Shown here: positions 57,738-64,000 of the stretch, piece after piece
Numbering within the stretch: the first letter of the stretch is position 1
Layout: every line of letters starts with the position of its first letter
Assembly (NCBI GenBank): GCA_029215795.1
Contig: JARDYH010000006.1
Location: forward strand, 21,467,501 to 21,531,500
DNA length: 64,000 nucleotides
Direction: 5' to 3'
DNA from: Anniella stebbinsi
Taxonomy: Eukaryota > Chordata > Lepidosauria > Squamata > Anniellidae
The notes under the pieces: generated by a model
The model's database searches: none
What the model was told of the DNA's origin: nothing
Seen by the model: only the letters and a program-made list of their open reading frames with translations
Made by a program: the position numbers and the translations under genes

Positions 57738-58012
57738 ACCTGCTCTGATGGGTGTTTACTCTAAAGTAAGCCCCCACCCAAATTGAGATTTCCTTCCACT
57801 GGAGTGGCCTGGGGGAAAGAGAACTCCGGGGTGGGAAGGCACAAGAAGCTGTAAATCCAGGAAGTAAACGCTGCAGAAAGGGAGGAGGGAAAGCAGCAAT
57901 CTAAAATCCCTGCTTTGATGAGCAAACTGATCTGATGGGTGATTGTTTACTCTGAAGTAAGTATCCACCCAAATTGAGCCTGGGGGAAGGAAAACTGCAG
58001 GGGATGAGAATG
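57738..58012 (+). repeat. Pair of about 80-bp direct repeats
   Basis: 57741-57815 and 57931-58000 share CTGATGGGTG, GTTTACTCTRAAGTAAG and CCACCCAAATTGAG. Spacing is about 190 bases. Confidence 0.75.
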
Positions 58013-58674
58013 GGGTGGGCCAGCACAAGTGTAGTTTACTATATGTAGAAAGCAATTTTAATAAACAAAAAACCTCAAAAAATCTCAAGTTGCTTTTCCA
58101 CAAAACACAGGTGTGACTTTATATACCCATCCAGTTTATGCTCATATGCATTTTATTTTATACTTACACTGGTGATAGCCAAAGTGTAGCCATCTTTGCT
58201 TACAAGTATAGAATGCTGGGAACGCTTGCTCAAGGCTGAAGGAAAATTCAAAGTGCGTATGCGGCAGAAAAGGCCTTGCCACAAGCCTGGTTTCATCTGG
58301 TTATAGCATTTGTCCTAATGCAAGGCCATCAGCGCACCTTATCTGAAGCTACAGAATTTACCCCAGCAACAATTGAAACATGTGCAGTAGCTTTCAACAG
58401 TGTGTCAAAGGGCAGTGACTCTCTCGTTGGAATGCATTGGGTTTTGCTTGCGCTTGCGCTGTATAAAGCAGTGACGTAGATCTTATGCTGTATAGTATAA
58501 AAGGGGGGGGGCTTGCATGCTCCTAGGTGTGACTCTGGTGAGCTGGCAGCTTACTAGAGTGCACCCGCTCAGCTGAACGTAATAAAAGTGCATTGGATCG
58601 GATCTTTGGAGTCTGTGCTTCTTAGTGGGAATTGGCATATCTCCTAGGAAAAAGAGCCTGTTACTTTTGGGCAA

Positions 58675-58885
58675 CACTGGTGTCCTTCAAGTATCTGCAT
58701 TAGGACCAATGCTTTCCAACCTGATATAAATTATTTGGAACTAGGTGTGAGCAGTGAGTTTGCCATGTTTGCTGATGACACCAAATTATTTAGGGTTGTT
58801 CAAACAAAGAGAGATTGTGATATCCTCCAAAAGGATCTCTCCATTATGGAACACAGGGCATCAAGATGGCACATGTAGTTCTATC
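58675..58885 (+). mobile_element. CR1-type LINE, reverse-transcriptase fragment
   Basis: Translation gives a degraded GVPQGS...LGPMLxN block followed in another frame by FAMFADDTKLFRVV, including the catalytic FADD box, and then the helical KxDCDILQKDLS. About 70 codons, broken by frameshifts. Confidence 0.75.
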
Positions 58886-59739
58886 TAAGCATGTGTACAG
58901 TGACGTACATTGGAGCAAACGCCCCCACCCCACATCTTCCTGTTCACAGTTTAGTTTAAAGTGTAAAGTGTCACATCTTCGAGAACTATTATTTCACAAT
59001 GAGGGTTAGCAAACAATTCTACAGCATGGATTGGTGGGGCAGGGGTGGGAACTTGTTCCTGTATTCCAAAGCCTGCTTTTTGGTGTGCCTTTCTGAATAT
59101 CACATCTTATTTTTAATATCATTATCGTTCTTATTATGGCTGTGTGGATTCTTTGCTCCCACTCATCATCTTAAAGTCATTTTATTGTTGTGGGAGGGAA
59201 TTTGTATGGATTGACCATAAAACTTACACAGAGTTTTCCCAGTGACCCACTCTTCTAGCAGGCTGGTCTATAATGCTTTGTCTGGCCTACACTGAAAAGC
59301 AAAAGACACTGCACAAATCTGCTGTCAACAAAATGTCATATAGGAAATGGAAAGAAGTTGGCAGGAGAGAGATGTGTGTGCATGTGTTTTAAAACAGAGA
59401 GAGGGGGGAGGAATGACAGCAAATGAAGCAATGTCTCTAACGTCATGTTCTGATTCCTTCTTCAGTCACAATTCCATGAGTCTTCTGAGCTACCAAAATA
59501 TCCATTAGGTATTAGCATGTCTGCATTGATAGATTATTGAGTCATAATAGCGTGACTCATTAATATACTGAATAGGTCCCGTAAGACATAAATCTGCCTA
59601 TGGGATTGCCAGTCAGCCTTCCTCTTTTGGAGTATAGTTGAAAGCTTTTCACAAGACACAGAAACATCTCTTCCTAATGCACTTTCCAGGAGTGTTTTAA
59701 GTTCACAATACGCCCAGGATCTACAATGTGTAAGATACT
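58886..59739. other. Intergenic, nothing recognised
   Basis: No gene or repeat I can support. Confidence 0.4.
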
Positions 59740-60068
59740 GTACAACTTTATGGTGATCCTATGGAAAAGAGGACAGGACTTCTGTATCTTTAACAGTTGT
59801 ATAGAAAAGAGAATTTCAGCAGGTGTTGTTTTTATGCATGCAGCACCTGGTGAAGTATCATTTTCATCACAACAGTTAAAGCTGCCTGAGCCCAGCCCTC
59901 TTGACCACATACAAAAGAGGGCAGGGCTCCTGCAGTTTTAACTGTTGTGATGAACAGGGAATTTCACCAGGTGCTGCATGCATAAAAACAACACCTGCTG
60001 AAATTCTCTTTTCTATACAACTGTTAAAGATACAGAAGTCCTGTCCTTTTTTCCATATGGTCACCATA
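59740..60068. mobile_element. Palindromic 'GACCATATGG' MITE, complete copy
   Basis: The ends ATGGTGATCCTATGGAAAAG and TTCCATATGGTCACCAT are inverted. The arms share CTGTATCTTTAACAGTTGTA and CATGCAGCACCTGGTGAA with their mirrors, meeting near 59905. The same family as 49738-50057; the open frames read in it on both strands are mirror images of each other. Confidence 0.8.
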
Positions 60069-60789
60069 TATAACTTAAATTTGTCAGATTTGTTCAGGAG
60101 ATTGTGACAATGCAATTTGATATTGCACACAAAACATATTGCTGCAATCTGCTGCAATTCATTCTGTCTAAGCCAATAAACTTTAATGGCTTTCTTACAA
60201 TGAAAGGTACAATCTTATGGACATTTAGACAGAAAAAGTCCTACAACTCCCAGCATTCCACAGCTGGGAGTTGTGGAATGCTAGATTGTGCCTTAAATCT
60301 GTTCAGTCACAGCTAACTCTACATTGGGTAGAGTTCACTTAGTTCCATAGCTCTTACTTTTGAGTAAATATCCACAAATGAAAATGCAGCCTGTACAGGC
60401 TTGAAACTTGACCACAATCTGCTACTTTTAGATCGAAACAGGGGAGGAAAGCATGTAGCATAAAATGAGCTATACTAATTAACATAGTAAACTGTAACTT
60501 CTTGTAACATAGCATATTTTCCTTGTGTGCTTCCAGAATTAATCAGGGAGTTATTCCAGTAGCACAATCTTTCAAGTTTTCTCCAAATACAGACACAAAA
60601 CATGAAATGCTTCCTTTTCATGAGACACTCATAAAAATATTATTATCTCTGGACACTGGCTATAGAAAAGTTCAAAAGTTTTTCAGATTGCAAGTCAGAG
60701 AGATTTTCAATTTATATCAGACATCAACATGGTGTAACTGGCTTGGTTACCAACTGTATAATATCTGGACATCCGTTACAAAAAGCCAT
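60069..60789. other. Intergenic
   Basis: Contains a small palindrome, CTCCCAGCATTCCACAGCTG and its mirror, at about 60245-60287. Nothing else recognised. Confidence 0.45.
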
Positions 60790-61168
60790 GAAATTCATTA
60801 AACAAAAAACCTATGGTTTACAAAACCAACATTAAGGCTCTACGGTTTCCAACCAAGCCCCAAAAAGCAGGGAAATTGGGAGTTAAGGCTCCCAAGCCAC
60901 ATCTTCTCTAAGGAGGCAGAAAGTGCAAGTGAAATTCTCATTCTCCCAAAGCAGATAAACCATGAGGAGAATATGATATGCAGAGGTGACTGAGGGATTG
61001 TGGAAAACTGATGACAAACAACTTAGGGCCACCTACTTCTCTTTGTTTAGAGCAGCCCTTCCCCAACCTGGTGCCCTCCAAAGGTGTTGGACTACAACTC
61101 CCATCATTGTAAGTCAGTATGTCCCATGGTCAGGAATGCTGGGAGACTTGTCATCTCAAACACCTGGA
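60790..61168. repeat. Left arm of a 1.85-kb inverted-repeat structure
   Basis: The arm starts AACAAAAAACCTATGGTTTA and runs through GAAATTGGGAGTTAAGGCTC, GATATGCAGAGGTGACTGAG and a CAACTCCCATCATTG hAT-like core. The reverse complement is found at 62240-62637. Confidence 0.9.
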
Positions 61169-61425
61169 TATGCAATATGATATGCAGAGGTGACTGTGGA
61201 GTTGTGGGAAATGATGAACAACTTAGGACCACCTACTTCTCTTTTTTTAGAGCATCTCCTCATATTGAGAGTTGCAATCCAACACATCTGATGGGCACCA
61301 GGTTGGGGAATGCTGTTCTAGAGCAAGGGCAGGCAGAATATAGATCTCCAGATGTTTTGGAATTCAACTCGTAAAAGCCCCTATAGCATGGGCAGTGAGC
61401 AGGAATGGTGCGCGTTGATGTCCAA
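61169..61425 (+). repeat. Partial direct copy of the left arm
   Basis: Starting near 61177 the blocks GATATGCAGAGGTGACTG, ATGAACAACTTAGGACCACC and ACTTCTCTTTTTTTAGAGC repeat the order seen at 60975-61055, in the same orientation. Confidence 0.8.
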
Positions 61426-62239
61426 AACATCAAGGTGGATCTATTTTCTGCCCATATCTATTCTAAGGTATGATGCTTTCCAGCATTAAGATATGCGATC
61501 AATCAATGAACTACAACAGAGCTGCATCACTTTAAATAAACTGTCTAAACCAAATGAAGTGACAATGAATGGATCTTGAATACCTAATCCAGATAGTCCT
61601 TCAGACGTCAACATTAGTTTTCAACACATGGCATAGGATGTCTGTTTATTAAATATCATATATGGTTTTGGGGGACTAACACAGAAGATTTCTCTTACAT
61701 GTTCACCAGTGTGAGTTCAAAGGTAGAGCTACCACCTAAAACTTTCATTTGTAAGTATTATTTTTAAATGATCAAATGATTTTTCTCTTCCCCATAACAT
61801 GGGAGTTATAGTGCAACACATCTGGAGAGCAGCAGACTAGAGAAGGTTAGTTTACACTTGAATCCTATACATGGCTTCTCAGAAGTCAGTGCCACTGAAT
61901 TTACTATGGCTTACCCCCAAGTGGAACAGGATTGCAAACTAATCTAATCTGACTGCTCTTCCGTCACTTTGATGAGATGATGTACTGTGGAGGGATTGTG
62001 GGGAGTGAACAGTATATTTTGTATAAACACATTTTAAGAAAACATTGGTTCTTTGAAGGGCAGGATATTGACCAAAAGTTGAAAGTGCCTGGCACATCCT
62101 CTGGTTCTACATTTGCAACAACAAATAGTTCCCCTTTTGTTATCAGTCATGCTGCTATATGCAAGATGTGTGTCAGAGAAAAGTATTGGGCAGACCCTGT
62201 ATTTGGTAAGGATATGGAACAGCGTTCCCCCATCCTGCT
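61426..62239. other. Spacer of the inverted-repeat structure
   Basis: No gene recognised. A 94-codon frame (61977-62261) has no family resemblance and runs into the right arm. Confidence 0.4.
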
Positions 62240-62637
62240 ACTCTCCAGATGTTTGAGATGACAAGTCCCAGCATTCCCAACCATGGGACATACTGACTTG
62301 CAATGATGGGAGTTGTAGTCCAACACCTTTGGAGGGCATCAGGTTGGGAAGGGCTGCGCTAAACAAAAAAAGAGAAGTAGGTGGCCCTAAGTTGTTCATC
62401 ATCAGTTTTCCACAACCCCACAGTCACCTCTGCATATCATATTCTCCATCCTGTCCTCATGGTTTATCTGCTTTGGGAGAATGAGAATTTCACTTGCACT
62501 TTCTGCCTCCTTAGGGAGGATGTGGCATTAAGGCTTGGGAGCCTTAACTCCCAATTTCCCTGCTTTTTGGTGCTTGGTTGGAAACTGTAGAGCCTTAACG
62601 TTGGTTTCGTAAACCATAGGTTTTTTGTTTAATGAAT
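62240..62637. repeat. Right arm of the inverted-repeat structure
   Basis: Reverse complement of 60790-61168, ending in GTAAACCATAGGTTTTTTGT. Differences are mostly single bases. Confidence 0.9.
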
Positions 62638-62831
62638 ATATAGAATAGCTGTGGAGAGAGAAACTAATCTTGTCTAGTCTTCTTGAAGACTTCTTACCAT
62701 CTGTCACTAACAACCATAACTGTCATGGAGCAATTAGAACCAGGAAGCAAACCTGAGAACTGCATCGTGGGACACACATCTGTAGGTTAAAGAGATACTA
62801 ACCAGTCAAAATAAGAAAATGCTGTACATAC

Positions 62832-63358
62832 TAGGGGTGTGCACACCGAAAAATATCGTTTATCGTCATTTCAGACCCAAAAAATTATTGTCTTCATTCA
62901 TATCATAGGTGAACCGTATCATCTTCACGATAATTATCGTGAAAAAACAATATTTTTGCACCCCTATTTTTAAAGTAAAAAATGTATTTTAAAAGTTAGA
63001 GGCTTGAAACTTGGTCACAGTGCTTATGGGGCATGCCTAAGTATGTGTATGAAATTTGAGATCGATCCCTCCAACCCTCGATTTTATATGAATTTATTAA
63101 AGATCGCTTCAGTTCTGACAGATTAGCACTGTGACCAAGTTTCAAGCCTCTAACTTTTAAAATACAGAAGTTATAGGTATACTTACATAGCAGTCCGATA
63201 AAACGATAAAATCGCTCAAAAATTATCATCTCCGATGATTATCGTAGATTTTTGTATCGTATCGTCATCGTTAAACACATGCATCGTGTTTAACGTATTG
63301 TTATTGTACATTTATCATATTGTTATTGTACATTTTAACGATACGATATACATCCCTA
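62832..63358. mobile_element. hAT-like MITE with 8-bp target duplication
   Basis: 527 bp. The ends TAGGGGTGTGCACACC and ATACATCCCTA are inverted. Flanks are GTACATAC (62824-62831) and GTACAAAC (63359-63366), an 8-bp duplication with one change. The inner pair TAGAGGCTTGAAACTTGGTC (62998) and its reverse complement (63137) forms a second stem. No coding capacity. Confidence 0.88.
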
Positions 63359-63366
63359 GTACAAAC

Positions 63367-64000
63367 ATTTCTAACTGATTAACTATCTGAGTCTCTTGCA
63401 CACTTGATGTTGATTACATCTAACAATTCCCCCCACACACACACACACAAGTGGGAAATTAGCTTGGGAGTGGTCCTCTCCCCCTCATGTTTCCCTTAAA
63501 GCACACACACCATCAGTCACTCCATTAACTTGCTTACCACCAGTCTTGGTTGTGCTTTTGCACTCAGTAGTGACTACTAGAGAAGGTGTAGGCCACACTG
63601 GGAAAATTCTCATGGTTCAGTGTCTTTCCATGGGATAATGCATTATCTTTTCTGTATTAACAAAAGTCCAAACAGTAATGCCTCTTTTGTGGTGGTGGGA
63701 AAATAATAATGTACCATTAAATGTATCTCAAAATCTGTTGCCTGCCTATCTTAGGGGAATCCTTTTCACATCAATTTATCCACCAATTAACTCCTGTATA
63801 TTGCAAAGGGATCTGTGGCACATTCTATGTACACATCCAATTTGGGTAGGATGCCAGTCAGATATCCAGGATTGTTGTCCCCCATAAACTGCAAGTAATT
63901 GTGTATGGCTGGGGGAAATTTATAATGGCAAATAAAATATCCATTAGCCCTTCCTCTGCTATTCCCAAATTTCTCAACAGGGAAACTGAGAATTCCTTAG
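63367..64000. other. Intergenic, nothing recognised
   Basis: Contains a (CA)n run at 63434-63450 and no supported gene. Confidence 0.4.

Larger units (their letters stand above)
56351..58674. other. Intergenic, no gene recognised
   Basis: Upstream of SMIM26, where SEC23B would be expected next in human order; I find no SEC23B exon. A frame at 57148-57336 (plus) looks protein-like in composition but matches nothing I know. Confidence 0.45.

Noticed and set aside
56351..64000. Exons of SEC23B, expected next in human gene order
   Set aside because: No segment of this stretch reads as SEC23B protein. The gene probably starts beyond the window.

Overview
This is a eukaryotic, vertebrate nuclear window, most likely from a squamate reptile (a lizard, less likely a snake). 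It is AT-rich, with split genes, CpG-richer promoters, and a dense mix of L1, L2-type, CR1-type, tRNA-SINE, Tc1-like and hAT-like repeats typical of lizard genomes. The species cannot be named from sequence alone.

Three protein genes are supported, all on the minus strand and in the same order and orientation relative to each other as on human chromosome 20p (SMIM26, DTD1, SCP2D1). SMIM26 is a two-exon gene (56179 down to 54432) for a 110-residue single-pass mitochondrial microprotein. DTD1 has five coding exons (50491 down to 31882) and encodes a 207-residue D-aminoacyl-tRNA deacylase; every splice junction and codon phase closes. SCP2D1 is an intronless SCP2-type sterol-carrier domain gene (20181 down to 19705). 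They share a neighbourhood but not a pathway: tRNA proofreading, a mitochondrial membrane microprotein and a putative lipid-binding protein.

Region by region: 1-17333 is a large satellite array of about 175-bp monomers (with a 107-bp short form). At its left it forms a higher-order repeat of 5.49-5.74 kb present in two nearly identical copies. To the right it becomes older and more divergent, switches strand at least three times, is broken by an L1 remnant, and ends in a related but distinct monomer family arranged as a large inverted pair around a 0.3-kb spacer. 17334-31881 is repeat-rich intergenic DNA with SCP2D1. 31882-50491 is DTD1; its introns hold several palindromic DNA transposons, a Tc1-like fossil carrying a SINE, and an L1 with an uninterrupted reverse-transcriptase frame of about 2.4 kb. 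50492-56179 covers the DTD1 promoter and SMIM26. 56180-64000 is intergenic with MITEs, including a 1.85-kb inverted-repeat structure and an hAT-like element with an 8-bp target duplication.

I found no RNA genes apart from a tRNA-derived SINE, no CRISPR array and no novel enzymatic system. The most unusual material is structural: the satellite architecture, the large palindromes, and a splice acceptor whose pyrimidine tract is a microsatellite.
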